Assembly: GCF_003751085.1 (NCBI RefSeq)
Contig: NZ_RJJY01000001.1
Coordinates: 3,348,001 to 3,412,000 of the forward strand
DNA from: Micromonospora sp. Llam0
Lineage (GTDB): Bacteria > Actinomycetota > Actinomycetes > Mycobacteriales > Micromonosporaceae
Length of the DNA stretch: 64,000 nucleotides
Direction: 5' to 3'
The notes under the pieces are model-generated. The model saw only the letters and a program-made list of their open reading frames with translations, searched no databases and was not told where the DNA came from. Shown piece after piece: positions 46,046-55,543 of the stretch. Numbering within the stretch: position 1 is the stretch's first letter; each line of letters opens with the position of its first letter. The translations under genes and the position numbers were made by a program.

Positions 46046-46669
46046 GTGGGCGCCGAGCCGATCCATCCTGCCGCAGCGTCCGGCGGGGCGTGGACCGCAC
46101 CGTGGCAGCCGGACCCGGTCCGGCAGCAGCTGGCTGACTACAGCATCGAAGACGTCCTCGCCCTGCCCGCCGACGCCCCCCGCGTCGAACTCCTCGACGG
46201 AGTCCTCACCGTGGTTCCCTCCCCCACTTTCGGTCACCAGAGCATCACGAGCCTGCTGTGGTTGTGGCTACACCGGCACGCGCCGGACGGCTACCGGGCC
46301 ACCCAGGCGGTCGGGGTCGCTGTCGGGCCACGCAACACCTACGAGCCCGACGTGCTGCTGCACCGCGCCGAGGGCAGCCGCGACCGGCACTACCTGACCC
46401 CCGACGAGGTACTGCTGGTCGTCGAGGTGGTCTCCCCGGCGACCCACCGCCGGGACCGGTTCCACCGGCCCGCCGGGTACGCCGCCGTCGGCATTGGTCA
46501 CTACTGGCGGGTCGAGCAGGACCCGGTGCGGATCTACGCCTACCAGCTCGGCGACCGGCCGGGCGCCAGCGGCGAGCGGGAGTACGCCCTCGTCGCCGAG
46601 TCGGCCGACCTGCTCGAACTCGACGCCCCGTTCCCGGTGAAGCTGCCGATCTCCGAGATCACCCCGTAG
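46046..46669 (+). CDS. Uma2 family (DUF820) restriction-endonuclease-like protein
   Basis: The 207-residue protein shows the Uma2 pattern RVELLDGVLTVVPSPT, a central YEPDVLL with the catalytic Asp, and VLLVVEVVSPATHRRDR, the PD-(D/E)XK active-site strand. The function is poorly defined; these genes are abundant in cyanobacteria and actinobacteria. The GTG has TACGCT 6 nt upstream, suggesting a leaderless start. Confidence 0.88.
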   Translation: MGAEPIHPAAASGGAWTAPWQPDPVRQQLADYSIEDVLALPADAPRVELLDGVLTVVPSPTFGHQSITSLLWLWLHRHAPDGYRATQAVGVAVGPRNTYEPDVLLHRAEGSRDRHYLTPDEVLLVVEVVSPATHRRDRFHRPAGYAAVGIGHYWRVEQDPVRIYAYQLGDRPGASGEREYALVAESADLLELDAPFPVKLPISEITP

Positions 46670-46719
46670 ACCCGGTTCGGGACGGGATTGCCGGCCCGGT
46701 CGGTGGGTACCCGGCCGCC

Positions 46720-46989
46720 ATGGCGAGGAACAAACGCCCCCGCGAGGGCGACCGGCCCGATCAGCGGCCCGGCCGACCGGTCGAGCATCCCCGACCCGGC
46801 GACCGGGTCAACTGGCGCAGCCACGGGGTGACCGTGCCGGGCACCGTCGAAGAGGAGATCACCACCCGACGGGAGGCCGCCGGCCGTACCGTGGTCGCCG
46901 ATTCGGAACATCCGCAGTACCGGGTCCGCAGCGACAAGTCCGGCCGCGACGCGGTGCACAAGCCGGAGGCGTTGCGCCGTGCCGAGTGA
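46720..46989 (+). CDS. DUF2945 (HVA1/Tudor-like) protein
   Basis: The 89-residue protein has GDRVNWRSHGVTVPGTVEEEI and YRVRSDKSGRDAVHKPEALRRAE, which fit the small Tudor-like DUF2945 family. The ATG at 46720 is chosen because the long upstream frame is a shadow of the Uma2 gene. Its end overlaps the next start by 11 bp, and DUF2945/DUF3140 genes are often found together in actinobacteria. The role is unknown, possibly DNA or chromatin-like binding. Confidence 0.78.
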   Translation: MARNKRPREGDRPDQRPGRPVEHPRPGDRVNWRSHGVTVPGTVEEEITTRREAAGRTVVADSEHPQYRVRSDKSGRDAVHKPEALRRAE

Positions 46990-47383
46990 CCGCACCCGCA
47001 CCGCCGGGCACCGCCCGACCCGCACCGCCGGGCACCGCCCGGGCCGGACCGACGAGTCCGATGGCGCGGCCGCGTACCGGGCGTTCGTCGAAGCGGTCAA
47101 CATGAGCCCGGGTGAGCTGGAGAAGTGGCTGCGTACCCCGGAGTCGACCGCCGCCGGGCAGCACCACGACGGCGGCGAGTCGGTCGGGCACGCCTCCGGC
47201 CGCCGGATCGTGGACCTGCTGCGGACCAAGCGGGAGGCGCTGTCCGACGACGACTACGCGCACATGCGCAAGGTGGTCGGGTACGTGCACCGGCACCTGG
47301 CCCAGCGCCCGTCCGGCGACGTCAGCGACACCCGGTGGCGGCACTCACTGATGAACTGGGGCCACGACCCGCTGAAGGCGTGA
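46979..47383 (+). CDS. DUF3140 protein
   Basis: The 134-residue protein begins with a repeated RTAGHRP stretch, then the DUF3140 core AFVEAVNMSPGELEKWL, ASGRRIVDLLRTKR and HMRKVVGYVHRHLAQRP, ending WRHSLMNWGHDPLKA. The GTG start overlaps the DUF2945 gene. The stop region is duplicated: CTGAAGGCGTGACC occurs twice within 24 bp. The function is unknown. Confidence 0.82.
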   Translation: MPSDRTRTAGHRPTRTAGHRPGRTDESDGAAAYRAFVEAVNMSPGELEKWLRTPESTAAGQHHDGGESVGHASGRRIVDLLRTKREALSDDDYAHMRKVVGYVHRHLAQRPSGDVSDTRWRHSLMNWGHDPLKA

Positions 47384-47435
47384 CCGGAGCACTGAAGGCG
47401 TGACCCGGCGGACCGGCTGTCGGGTCGGCGGCCGG

Positions 47436-50123
47436 TCAGTGCCCGGCGGTGTGCCAGTCGGTGCCGACCCCGACGGAGACCTCCAGCGGCACCGACAGGG
47501 GGTGGGCGCCGCCCATCTCGCGGCGGACCAGGCTCTCCAGCTCGGCCCGCTCCCCCGGCGCCACCTCGAAGACCAGTTCGTCGTGCACCTGCAGCAGCAT
47601 CCGTGACCGCAGCGACGAGGTGCGCAGTGCAGTGTCGACGTGCAGCATCGCCACCTTGATCAGGTCGGCGGCGGAGCCCTGGATGGGCGCGTTGAGCGCC
47701 ATCCGCTCGGCCATCTCCCGGCGCTGCCGGTTGTCGCTGACCAGGTCGGGCAGGTACCGACGGCGGCCGAGGATGGTGGAGGTGTAGCCGTCCTGACGGG
47801 CCTGGCCGACCAGCGCCTGCAGGTAGTCACGGACCCCACCGAACCGGCGGAAGTACTCCTCCATCAGCGCCTTCGCCTCGTCGGTGGCGATGCCGAGCTG
47901 CTGGGACAGGCCGAAGGCGCTCAGCCCGTACGCCAGCCCGTAGTTCATCGCCTTGATCCGGCGGCGCTGCTCGGCGTCGACCGACTCCAACGGCACCTGG
48001 AACACCGACGCCGCGGTGACGGCGTGGAAGTCCTCGCCGGAGTTGAACGCGTCGATCAGCGCCTCGTCGCCGGAAAGGTGCGCCATGATCCGCATCTCGA
48101 TCTGGCTGTAGTCGGCGGTCAGCAACGACTCGTAGCCGGCCCCGACGACGAACGCCCGCCGGATCCGGCGGCCCTCCTCGGTGCGGATCGGGATGTTCTG
48201 CAGGTTGGGGTCGGTGGAGGAGAGCCGGCCGGTGGCGGCCACCGTCTGGTTGAAGGTGGTGTGGATCCGGCCGTCGTCGGAGATCGACTTGAGCAGCCCG
48301 TCGACGGTCGACTTGAGCCGGGCCACGTCGCGGTGGCGCAGCAGGTGGGCCAGCAGCGGATGCTCGGTCTGGGCGAACAGCCACTGCAGCGCGTCGGCGT
48401 CGGTGGTGTAGCCGGTCTTGATCTTCTTCGTCTTGGGCAGGCCCAGGTCGGTGAAGAGGATCTCCTGCAGCTGCTTGGGCGAGCCGAGGTTGAACTCGCG
48501 GCCGATCACCCCGTAGGCGGCCTGGGCGGCGGCCTTGACCTCGGCGGCGAACTGCGCCTCCAGCTCGGTCAGGTACTCGGTGTCGGCGGCGATGCCGGCC
48601 TGCTCCATGGCGGCGAGGACCTCGACCAGCGGCAGCTCGACGTCGGCGAGCAGCCGGGTCGAGGCGTCCCCGTCGCGGGCCAGCTCGGCGTCGATCGCCG
48701 CCGCCAGGTCGAGGGTGGCCCGGGCGCGCAGCATCAGGTTCTGCTCGACCTCGCTCTGCGGGCCGAGCCCGTCGAGGGTGAGCTGGCCGTCGTCCGGGGC
48801 GTCGACCCGCAGCTCCCGGTGCAGGTAGCGCAGGGCCAGGTCGACCAGGTCGTAGGAGCGCTGGTCCGGCCGGGCCAGGTAGGCGGCTAGCGCGGTGTCG
48901 CGGTCGATGCCGTCCAGCGACCAGCCGTGGGCGGCGAACGCCAGCCGGGCCGGTTTGCTGTCGTGCAGCACCTTGCGCCGCCGGTCGTCGGCGAGCCAGC
49001 CGGCGACCGCCGCCTCATCGGCGGCGTCCAGCGCGGCCGGGTCGAACCACCCGGCGGCTCCGGCGGCGGTGGCCACCGCGATCGCGGTCAGGGCGCCGGT
49101 GCCCCGGCCGAAGCTGCCGGCGACCGCGACGCCGACGCTGGCGCCGGCCAGGGCGTGCGCGGCCAGCCAGGGGGCGACCGCCCCGGCGCCGAGCACCTCG
49201 CCGGCCAGGTCGAAACCGGCTTCGGCCTCCGGCTCGACAGCGTCGAGGTACTGGTAGAGCCGGTCGCGCAGGATCCGGAACTGCAGGGTGTCGAAGACCT
49301 GGTGGACGGCTTCCCGGTCCCACCCGGTCCACCGGGATTCGGCCGGAGTGAGCGGCAGCTCCAGATCGGCCACCAGGCAGTTGAGCTCGTAGTTGCGGAT
49401 CACGTCGGCGAGCCGTTCCCGCAGGCTCTCCCCCGCCTTGCCTTTGATCTTGTCGGCCTGGGCGATCACCCCGTCCAGGCCGCCGTACTGGCTGATCCAC
49501 TTGGCGGCGGTCTTCGGACCGACGCCGGGCACCCCGGGCAGGTTGTCGCTGGACTCGCCGACCAGCGCGGCCAGGTCGCGGTAGTGCCCCGGACCGACGC
49601 CGTAGCGGGCGGTGATCGCCGGCGGATCCATCCGGGCCAGGTCCGACACGCCCTTACGCGGGTAGAGCACGGTGGTCCGGTCGTCGACCAGCTGGAAGGC
49701 GTCCCGGTCGCCGGTGCAGATCAGCACCTGCATGCCGGCGTCGCGTCCCTGGCCGGCCAGGGTGGCGATGACGTCATCGGCCTCGTAGTTGTCCTTGCTG
49801 ACGTACGGGATACGCAGCGCGGCCAGGACCTCCTGGACCAGGCTGACCTGGCCGGCGAAGTCGGCCGGGCTCTCCGATCGGCCGGCCTTGTACTCGGCGT
49901 ACCGCTCGGTGCGAAACGACCGACGGGAGACGTCGAAGGCGACCACGATGTGGGTCGGCCGCTCATCGCGCAGCACGTTGATCAGCATCGAGGTGAAGCC
50001 GTAGACCGCGTTGGTCGGCTGGCCGGTGCTGGTGGAGAAGTTCTCCACGGGCAGCGCGAAGAACGCCCGGTAGGCCAGCGAATGGCCGTCGAGCAGCAGC
50101 AGGCGGGGCGCGTCGTCGGTCAC
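47436..50123 (-). CDS. polA: DNA polymerase I
   Basis: The 895-residue polymerase has an N-terminal 5'-3' exonuclease (DGHSLAYRAFFALP, EADDVIATLA, GDRDAFQLVD, VPGVGPKTA), a central 3'-5' exonuclease-like domain lacking the metal-binding Asp/Glu residues, and a family A polymerase domain (DYSQIEMRIMAHLSGDEAL, YGLAYGLSAFGL, QVHDELVFE). Loss of proofreading is normal for actinobacterial PolA. It fills gaps after UvrABC excision. The GTG start is 8 nt after TAGAGT with no clear ribosome-binding site. Confidence 0.97.
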   Translation of the reverse strand: MTDDAPRLLLLDGHSLAYRAFFALPVENFSTSTGQPTNAVYGFTSMLINVLRDERPTHIVVAFDVSRRSFRTERYAEYKAGRSESPADFAGQVSLVQEVLAALRIPYVSKDNYEADDVIATLAGQGRDAGMQVLICTGDRDAFQLVDDRTTVLYPRKGVSDLARMDPPAITARYGVGPGHYRDLAALVGESSDNLPGVPGVGPKTAAKWISQYGGLDGVIAQADKIKGKAGESLRERLADVIRNYELNCLVADLELPLTPAESRWTGWDREAVHQVFDTLQFRILRDRLYQYLDAVEPEAEAGFDLAGEVLGAGAVAPWLAAHALAGASVGVAVAGSFGRGTGALTAIAVATAAGAAGWFDPAALDAADEAAVAGWLADDRRRKVLHDSKPARLAFAAHGWSLDGIDRDTALAAYLARPDQRSYDLVDLALRYLHRELRVDAPDDGQLTLDGLGPQSEVEQNLMLRARATLDLAAAIDAELARDGDASTRLLADVELPLVEVLAAMEQAGIAADTEYLTELEAQFAAEVKAAAQAAYGVIGREFNLGSPKQLQEILFTDLGLPKTKKIKTGYTTDADALQWLFAQTEHPLLAHLLRHRDVARLKSTVDGLLKSISDDGRIHTTFNQTVAATGRLSSTDPNLQNIPIRTEEGRRIRRAFVVGAGYESLLTADYSQIEMRIMAHLSGDEALIDAFNSGEDFHAVTAASVFQVPLESVDAEQRRRIKAMNYGLAYGLSAFGLSQQLGIATDEAKALMEEYFRRFGGVRDYLQALVGQARQDGYTSTILGRRRYLPDLVSDNRQRREMAERMALNAPIQGSAADLIKVAMLHVDTALRTSSLRSRMLLQVHDELVFEVAPGERAELESLVRREMGGAHPLSVPLEVSVGVGTDWHTAGH

Positions 50124-50131
50124 GTCAAGCG

Positions 50132-50154
50132 ACTCTAGTCGTGGGGTACGACAC
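50132..50154 (-). promoter_or_regulatory. Putative RecA-NDp/PafBC-type promoter of polA
   Basis: On the reverse strand GTGTCGTAC is followed after exactly 8 nt by TAGAGT, then the polA GTG after 8 nt. The TGTCG core, spacing and -10 fit TTGTCRGTG-N8-TANNNT. Confidence 0.52.
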
Positions 50155-50189
50155 CGTGCCGGGCGGCTCGCGCCGGGCGCGGCGCGGGG

Positions 50190-50975
50190 TCACAGCACCT
50201 TGCTGAGGAAGGCCCGGGTCCGGTCGTGCCGCGGATCGGCCAGGACCTGCCGGGGTACGCCCGACTCGACCACCACCCCGCCGTCCATGAAGACCAGCGA
50301 GTCACCGACCTCCCGGGCGAAACCGATCTCGTGGGTCACCACGATCATCGTCATCCCGTCCCGGGCCAGGTCCCGCATCACGTCCAGCACCTCGCCGACG
50401 AGCTCCGGGTCCAGCGCGCTGGTCGGCTCGTCGAACAGCATCAGCTTGGGCCGCATGGCCAGCGCTCGGGCGATCGCCACCCGCTGCTGCTGCCCGCCGG
50501 ACAGCTGCCCCGGGTAGGCGCCCGCGCGGTCCGCCAGACCCACCCGGTCCAGCAGCGCCGCCGCCAGCTCACGGACCGCCGGCCGGGGCTGGCGGCGGAC
50601 CCGCAGCGGCGCCTCCATCACGTTGTCCAGCGCGGTCATGTGCGGGAACAGGTTGAACCGTTGGAACACCATGCCGATCTGCTGGCGCTGCGCGGCCACC
50701 TCCCGGGCCGGCAGCTCGTGCAGTTTGCCGCGCCGCTGCCGGTAGCCGACCAGTTCCCCGTCCACCCGGATCCGCCCGGCGTCGATCTTCTCCAGGTGGT
50801 TGATGCAGCGCAGAAAGGTCGACTTGCCGGAGCCGGACGGCCCGATCACGCAGCACACCTCACCGGGCCGGACCGCCAGGTCCACCCCGGTGAGCACGTC
50901 AACCGGGCCGAACGACTTGTGCACGTTCTCGGCGTGCACCATCAGGGTGTCCGACCCGGCGGGCGGCTCGGTCAT
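50190..50975 (-). CDS. Polar amino-acid ABC transporter ATP-binding protein
   Basis: The 261-residue ATPase has Walker [10 protein letters not shown], the signature [15 protein letters not shown] and Walker [14 protein letters not shown], with the [24 protein letters not shown] segment typical of glutamate/glutamine importers. The ATG overlaps the permease stop by one base. It belongs to the leftward amino-acid transporter operon. Confidence 0.93.
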   Translation of the reverse strand: MTEPPAGSDTLMVHAENVHKSFGPVDVLTGVDLAVRPGEVCCVIGPSGSGKSTFLRCINHLEKIDAGRIRVDGELVGYRQRRGKLHELPAREVAAQRQQIGMVFQRFNLFPHMTALDNVMEAPLRVRRQPRPAVRELAAALLDRVGLADRAGAYPGQLSGGQQQRVAIARALAMRPKLMLFDEPTSALDPELVGEVLDVMRDLARDGMTMIVVTHEIGFAREVGDSLVFMDGGVVVESGVPRQVLADPRHDRTRAFLSKVL

Positions 50976-51967
50976 CAGCGGGTCCCTTTCGCGGCGACGG
51001 TGCCGAAGCCGCGGGAGAACCGCCGTTCGACGAAGGACTGGCCGACCATCAGCACACTGGTCAGCGCCAGATACCACAGGCAGGCGGCGACCAGCATCGG
51101 GAAGACCTGGAAGGTCCGCGAGCCGACCGCCGACAGTTGGAAGAACAGCTCGTTGGTGACCGGCACGAAGGCCAGCAGCGAGGTGTCCTTGAGCATCGCG
51201 ATGGTCTCGTTGCCGGTCGGTGGCACGATCACCCGCATCGCCTGGGGCAGCACCACCCGGCGCAGGGTCAGGCCCTGGCTCATACCGAGTGCGGCGCAGG
51301 CCTCGGCCTGGCCGGGGTCGACCGAGCCGATGCCGGCGCGGACGATCTCCGCCATGTAGGCGGCCTCGGACAGCGCCAGCCCGAGCAGCCCGGCGACGAA
51401 ACCACTGATCGCGGTCCGGGCGTCGAAGCCCCAGATCCGGGCCTCGAAGTCGGTGACGCCGAACAGCACGCCGAGTTGCCGGTCGAACGGCAGCCCGAAC
51501 TCCAGCCGCTCCCAGAGGATGCCGAGGTTGCCGAAGAGCACCAGCAGCACCACCCGGGGCACCGCCCGGAAGAACCAGGTGTAGAGCCAGGCGACCCCGG
51601 CCAGGACCGGGTTTCCGGACAGCCGCATCACCGCGACCAGCACCCCGAGCGCGACGCCGATCACCATCGCGAGCAGGGTCATCGTGATGGTGGTCCGCAC
51701 GCCTTCGACGATCGGCGGCCGGAACATGTTGTCGATCATGAAAGTCCACTGGAACCGGTCGTTGGTGACCAGCAGGTGGACGAACATCGCGGCGAGTACG
51801 GCGAGCACACCGACCGCCAACCAGCGGCCCGGGCGGCGCACCGGCACCGCCCGGATCGGCTCGGGTCGGCCACGCGCCGGCTCCGGCGGTCTGGCCCCCG
51901 TCGCAGCTGGGGGTGCCTCCCCGGACGGCGTCACGCCGTCCGGGGAGGAAGGGTTGTCCGCAGACAT
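50975..51967 (-). CDS. Polar amino-acid ABC transporter permease
   Basis: The 330-residue permease has an unusual Pro/Glu-rich N-terminal 48 residues, then six or so membrane helices and the EAA loop [31 protein letters not shown] for ATPase contact. It imports the amino acid bound by the adjacent lipoprotein. Codons 8-18 or so lie in a perfect palindrome (51916-51948), giving a strong mRNA hairpin near the start. Confidence 0.92.
   Translation of the reverse strand: MSADNPSSPDGVTPSGEAPPAATGARPPEPARGRPEPIRAVPVRRPGRWLAVGVLAVLAAMFVHLLVTNDRFQWTFMIDNMFRPPIVEGVRTTITMTLLAMVIGVALGVLVAVMRLSGNPVLAGVAWLYTWFFRAVPRVVLLVLFGNLGILWERLEFGLPFDRQLGVLFGVTDFEARIWGFDARTAISGFVAGLLGLALSEAAYMAEIVRAGIGSVDPGQAEACAALGMSQGLTLRRVVLPQAMRVIVPPTGNETIAMLKDTSLLAFVPVTNELFFQLSAVGSRTFQVFPMLVAACLWYLALTSVLMVGQSFVERRFSRGFGTVAAKGTR
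51916..51948. repeat. 33-bp near-perfect palindrome in the permease 5' coding region
   Basis: CCTCCCCGGACGGCGT (51916-51931) and its exact complement (51933-51948) flank a single base. It encodes [11 protein letters not shown] in the permease tail. Its arms cover GGAGG-like sequence, and it may slow translation or be an inserted palindromic unit. Confidence 0.85.
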
Positions 51968-51980
51968 CGGCAGCCGGGGC

Positions 51981-52880
51981 TCAGGGGTTGACGGCCGGGT
52001 CGGTGATTCCGCCCGCCTCGACGCCCCAGTTGCTCAGCGCCTGCTCGTAGCCGCCGTCGGCGATGATCGCGTCGAGCGCCTCGGCCAACGCGTCGGCGAA
52101 CCCGGCCTGGTCCTGGGCGACCACGTAGCCGTACGGCGCCGAGTCGTAGATGTCACCGGACAGTTCCAGCTCGCCGTTGGTCTGCTGGACCGCGTACGCG
52201 CAGACCGGCGAGTCGGCCAGCATCGCGTCGTTCTTGCCGGAGACCACCGAGGTGGTCGCCTGATCCTGCCCCTGGAACTGTTCGATGACGATCTCCGGGT
52301 CGCCGGCGTCGACGCACGCCGCCGAGCGTGCCTCGATGTCCTCCACCTGCACGGTGCCGGCCTGCACCGCCACCCGCTTGCCGCAGGCGTCGTCCGGGTC
52401 GACCGGTTCCCCGGCCCGTGACGCCCACTGGGTGCCGGCCGAGAAGTAGGACACCATGTCGACCTGGGCCTTGCGCTCCTCGTTAATGGTGAACGAGGAG
52501 ACCCCGATCTCGTACTTGCCGGACATCACCCCGGGGATGATGTCGTCGAACTGGCTGGGCACGTACTCGGAGGTCAGGCCGAGCTTGCCCGCGACGGTGT
52601 TGAACAGGTCGACGTCGAACCCGATGACCGTGCTGCCGTCGGTGTCGAGGAACTCCGCCGGGGCGTAGGTCGCGTCGACGCCGACCAGGATCTTGCCGTC
52701 GGCCTTGATCTCGTCCGGGACGAGCGCGGCCAGTTCGTCGTCGGCCGACGCGCTCGGCGCGTCGCCGCCGGGCTGTTCGACGCTGTCCTGCTCACCGCAT
52801 CCGGTGACGGCCAGCAGCAGAGCGAGCGCCCCGGCGGCGCCGGCGGCGGCCCGCCGGATCCGGTGGTGTGAGGTGGTCAC
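51981..52880 (-). CDS. Polar amino-acid-binding lipoprotein
   Basis: The 299-residue protein has a lipoprotein signal with lipobox VTGC (Cys28), an acidic linker, and a periplasmic-binding-protein type II domain with DATYAPAEFLDTDG and GFDVDLFNTVAGKLGL, typical of glutamate/glutamine family receptors. It is the first gene of the downstream transporter module, 42 bp after livF, so it could be read from the Liv promoter. Confidence 0.92.
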   Translation of the reverse strand: MTTSHHRIRRAAAGAAGALALLLAVTGCGEQDSVEQPGGDAPSASADDELAALVPDEIKADGKILVGVDATYAPAEFLDTDGSTVIGFDVDLFNTVAGKLGLTSEYVPSQFDDIIPGVMSGKYEIGVSSFTINEERKAQVDMVSYFSAGTQWASRAGEPVDPDDACGKRVAVQAGTVQVEDIEARSAACVDAGDPEIVIEQFQGQDQATTSVVSGKNDAMLADSPVCAYAVQQTNGELELSGDIYDSAPYGYVVAQDQAGFADALAEALDAIIADGGYEQALSNWGVEAGGITDPAVNP

Positions 52881-52922
52881 GTTTCCTCCGAGGGGGTGGT
52901 CGGGTCGTACCGGTGCGCCGGG

Positions 52923-53633
52923 TCAGGCGACACCGAGGTACGCCTCCTTGACGGCCGGGTCGTGCAGCAGGTCCGCGCCGGTGCCGGACTTGACGATCCG
53001 GCCGGTCTCCAGCACGTACGCGCGGTGCGCCCGGGACAGTGCCTGTTGGGCGTTCTGCTCGACCAGCAGGACGGTGGTGCCCTGCTGGTTGATCTCCACG
53101 ATGATGTCGAAGATCTGCTGGATCAGCATCGGGGCGAGCCCCATCGACGGCTCGTCGAGCAGCAGCAGCTTCGGCCGGCTCATCAGCGCGCGGCCCACGG
53201 CGAGCATCTGCTGCTCGCCGCCGGACAGCGTGCCGCCGTGCTGCCTGCGGCGCTCGGCCAACCGGGGAAACAGGCCCAGCACCCGGTCCAGGTCGGCGGC
53301 GATACCGGCGCGGTCGCGTCGGGTGTACGCCCCCATGTCGAGGTTCTCCAGCACCGTCATGCCGGGGAAGATGCCCCGGCCCTCCGGCGCCTGGCACAGT
53401 CCGCGCCGGACCCGCAGGTCGGCCCGGAGCTTGGAGATGTCCTCGCCGTCGAAGGTGATCCGCCCGGCGGCGATCGGCCGGATGCCGGAGATCGCCCGCA
53501 TGGTGGTGGACTTGCCGGCACCGTTGGCGCCGATCAGGGCGACGATCTCGCCCTCGTTCACCGTCAGGCTGATGCCGTGCAGCGCCTGGATCCGCCCGTA
53601 CAGCAGGCTGACGTCCTCGATCTCAAGCAGCAT
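52923..53633 (-). CDS. livF: Branched-chain amino-acid ABC transporter ATPase LivF
   Basis: The 236-residue ATPase has Walker A GANGAGKST, signature LSGGEQQMLAVGRAL and Walker B LLLLDEPSMGLAP, with the LivF-type start MLLEIEDVSLLYG. It pairs with LivG on the LivHM permease. Its ATG overlaps the livG end by 11 bp. Confidence 0.94.
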   Translation of the reverse strand: MLLEIEDVSLLYGRIQALHGISLTVNEGEIVALIGANGAGKSTTMRAISGIRPIAAGRITFDGEDISKLRADLRVRRGLCQAPEGRGIFPGMTVLENLDMGAYTRRDRAGIAADLDRVLGLFPRLAERRRQHGGTLSGGEQQMLAVGRALMSRPKLLLLDEPSMGLAPMLIQQIFDIIVEINQQGTTVLLVEQNAQQALSRAHRAYVLETGRIVKSGTGADLLHDPAVKEAYLGVA

Positions 53634-54441
53634 CGTCCGGCACTCCCAGGTAGGCGGCGATCACCCGGTGGTCGTCCCGCACCTCGGCGGGGAGACCTTC
53701 GGCGATCTTCTTTCCGAACTCCAGCACCACGATCCGGTCGGTGACCCCCATGACCAGGCGCATGTCGTGCTCGATCAGCAGCACGGTGACGCCCCGGTCG
53801 CGGATCTGCCGGATCAGCTGCAGCAGCTCCTCCTTCTCCGCCGGGTTGAACCCGGCCGCCGGCTCGTCGAGGCAGAGCAGCACCGGACTGGTGGCCAGCG
53901 CCCGGGCGATCTCCAGCCGCCGCTGTTCGCCGTACGACAGGTTGCGGGCCATCTCGTTGATCCGGTGGCCAATGCCGACGAAGTCCAGCAGCTCGCGGGC
54001 CTTCTCCCGGCCGTCACGCTCCTCGCGCCAGTGCCGCGGCAGCCGCAGCATCGCCGACAGGACGCTGGTCTTGTGGTGGGCGTCCGCGCCGACCTGGACG
54101 TTTTCCAGGGCGGTCATCTCGGGGAACAGCCGGATGTTCTGGAACGTCCGGGCCATGCCCATCTTGGTGATCTGGTGGCGCTTCTTGCCAGTGATCCGCT
54201 CGCCACGAAACCGGATCTCGCCCTCAGTGGGCCGGTAGATGCCGGTCATCGCGTTGAAGCAGGTCGTCTTGCCGGCCCCGTTCGGGCCGATCAGACCGAG
54301 GATCTCGCCCTTGTAGAGGGTGAAGTCCACGTCGTCCAGGGCGACCACGCCGCCGAAGCGCAGCGTGACGTGGTCGACCTCGAGCAGGGGTTCGCGGGTC
54401 GCGGCGGTCGGGCCGGTCCCGGTCGCTTCGGTGTCAGCCAC
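53623..54441 (-). CDS. livG: Branched-chain amino-acid ABC transporter ATPase LivG
   Basis: The 272-residue ATPase has Walker A GPNGAGKTT, the LivG-type MARTFQNIRLFPEMTALENV, signature LSYGEQRRLEIARAL and Walker B LLCLDEPAAGFNP. The GTG start overlaps the livM end by 8 bp. Its closest relatives serve leucine/isoleucine/valine import. Confidence 0.94.
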   Translation of the reverse strand: MADTEATGTGPTAATREPLLEVDHVTLRFGGVVALDDVDFTLYKGEILGLIGPNGAGKTTCFNAMTGIYRPTEGEIRFRGERITGKKRHQITKMGMARTFQNIRLFPEMTALENVQVGADAHHKTSVLSAMLRLPRHWREERDGREKARELLDFVGIGHRINEMARNLSYGEQRRLEIARALATSPVLLCLDEPAAGFNPAEKEELLQLIRQIRDRGVTVLLIEHDMRLVMGVTDRIVVLEFGKKIAEGLPAEVRDDHRVIAAYLGVPDDAA

Positions 54442-55543
54442 CGACGGCCACCTCCTTACGGCGGTCCTTGAACTCGGCGGCTCGTCGCCGGTTGGCGATC
54501 AGGCCCTGCGGCCGGAAGATCATCATGACGACGAGGGTCAGACCGAAGACCAGGAACCGGTACTCGTAGAGTTCGATGCCGAACAGCTCGATGCCCCGGA
54601 AGCGTTCGATCAGGTACGCCACCAGGCCGCCGCCGACGATCGCGCCGACGATGTTGCCGGAGCCGCCGAGGATCACCGCCGCCAGGATGATGATCGAGTT
54701 GAGCAGCTCGAAGTTCTGTGAGCTGACGAAGTTCTGCTTGCCGGCGAACAACGCGCCGGCCAGCCCACCGATCGCCGCGCCCATGGCGAACGCCCACAGC
54801 TTGAACTTGAAGGTGGGCACCCCCATCAGCTGGGCGGCGTCCTCGTCCTCCCGGATCGAGACCCAGGCCCGGCCGACCCGGCTGCGGTTGAGGTTGCTGA
54901 CCAGGATCACCACCACGATGATCAGGGTGAGCACCAGCCAGTAGTACGGGCGGGCGTCCAGCACGCCGAAGACGGGTTTGCCGTCGGCGTACTCGCCGGG
55001 CGGGTGCGGGATCTGGTTGAGCCCGCGCTGGCCCTTGAGGAACTCGGAGCTGACGGCGGCGATCCGGATCATCTCGGCGAAGCCGAGGGTGACGATCGCC
55101 AGGTAGTCGCCGCGCAGCCGCAGCGTCGGGGTGCCGAGCATCAGGCCGGAGATCATCGTGATGCCGATCGCCAGCGGCAAGGCCGCCAACCACGGCCAGA
55201 GCGTCTTGAGGTCGCTGCTGGGCGAGGTGAGCACCGCGACCGTGTACGCCCCGACGGCGAAGAAGCCGAAGTAGCCGAGGTCGAGCAGGCCGGCGAAGCC
55301 GACCACGATGTTCAGCCCGATTGCCAGCAGCACGTAGATGGAGACGGTGAACAGGACCTGACCGAAGTTGGACTCGGTGGTCGGGATCGGCCCGAGGTGC
55401 TGGTAGAAGCCTTCGTTGGGCAGGGCGTAGAAGAACACCACCACGGCGGCGATCAGCACCCAGCGGGTCCACTTGGGCATGTGGTGCCAGCGGTCGGAGA
55501 ACTGTTCGCGTGCGTCGTGCAGCTTGGTCAACAGACTGGTCAT
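54434..55543 (-). CDS. livM: Branched-chain amino-acid ABC transporter permease LivM
   Basis: The 369-residue permease has a charged N-terminal 30 residues then about eight or nine membrane helices, with GLNIVVGFAGLLDLGYFGFFAVGAY and the C-terminal FRPQGLIANRRR typical of LivM. The ATG at 55543 overlaps the livH stop (ATGA), so the longer upstream frame is rejected. Confidence 0.93.
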   Translation of the reverse strand: MTSLLTKLHDAREQFSDRWHHMPKWTRWVLIAAVVVFFYALPNEGFYQHLGPIPTTESNFGQVLFTVSIYVLLAIGLNIVVGFAGLLDLGYFGFFAVGAYTVAVLTSPSSDLKTLWPWLAALPLAIGITMISGLMLGTPTLRLRGDYLAIVTLGFAEMIRIAAVSSEFLKGQRGLNQIPHPPGEYADGKPVFGVLDARPYYWLVLTLIIVVVILVSNLNRSRVGRAWVSIREDEDAAQLMGVPTFKFKLWAFAMGAAIGGLAGALFAGKQNFVSSQNFELLNSIIILAAVILGGSGNIVGAIVGGGLVAYLIERFRGIELFGIELYEYRFLVFGLTLVVMMIFRPQGLIANRRRAAEFKDRRKEVAVGG

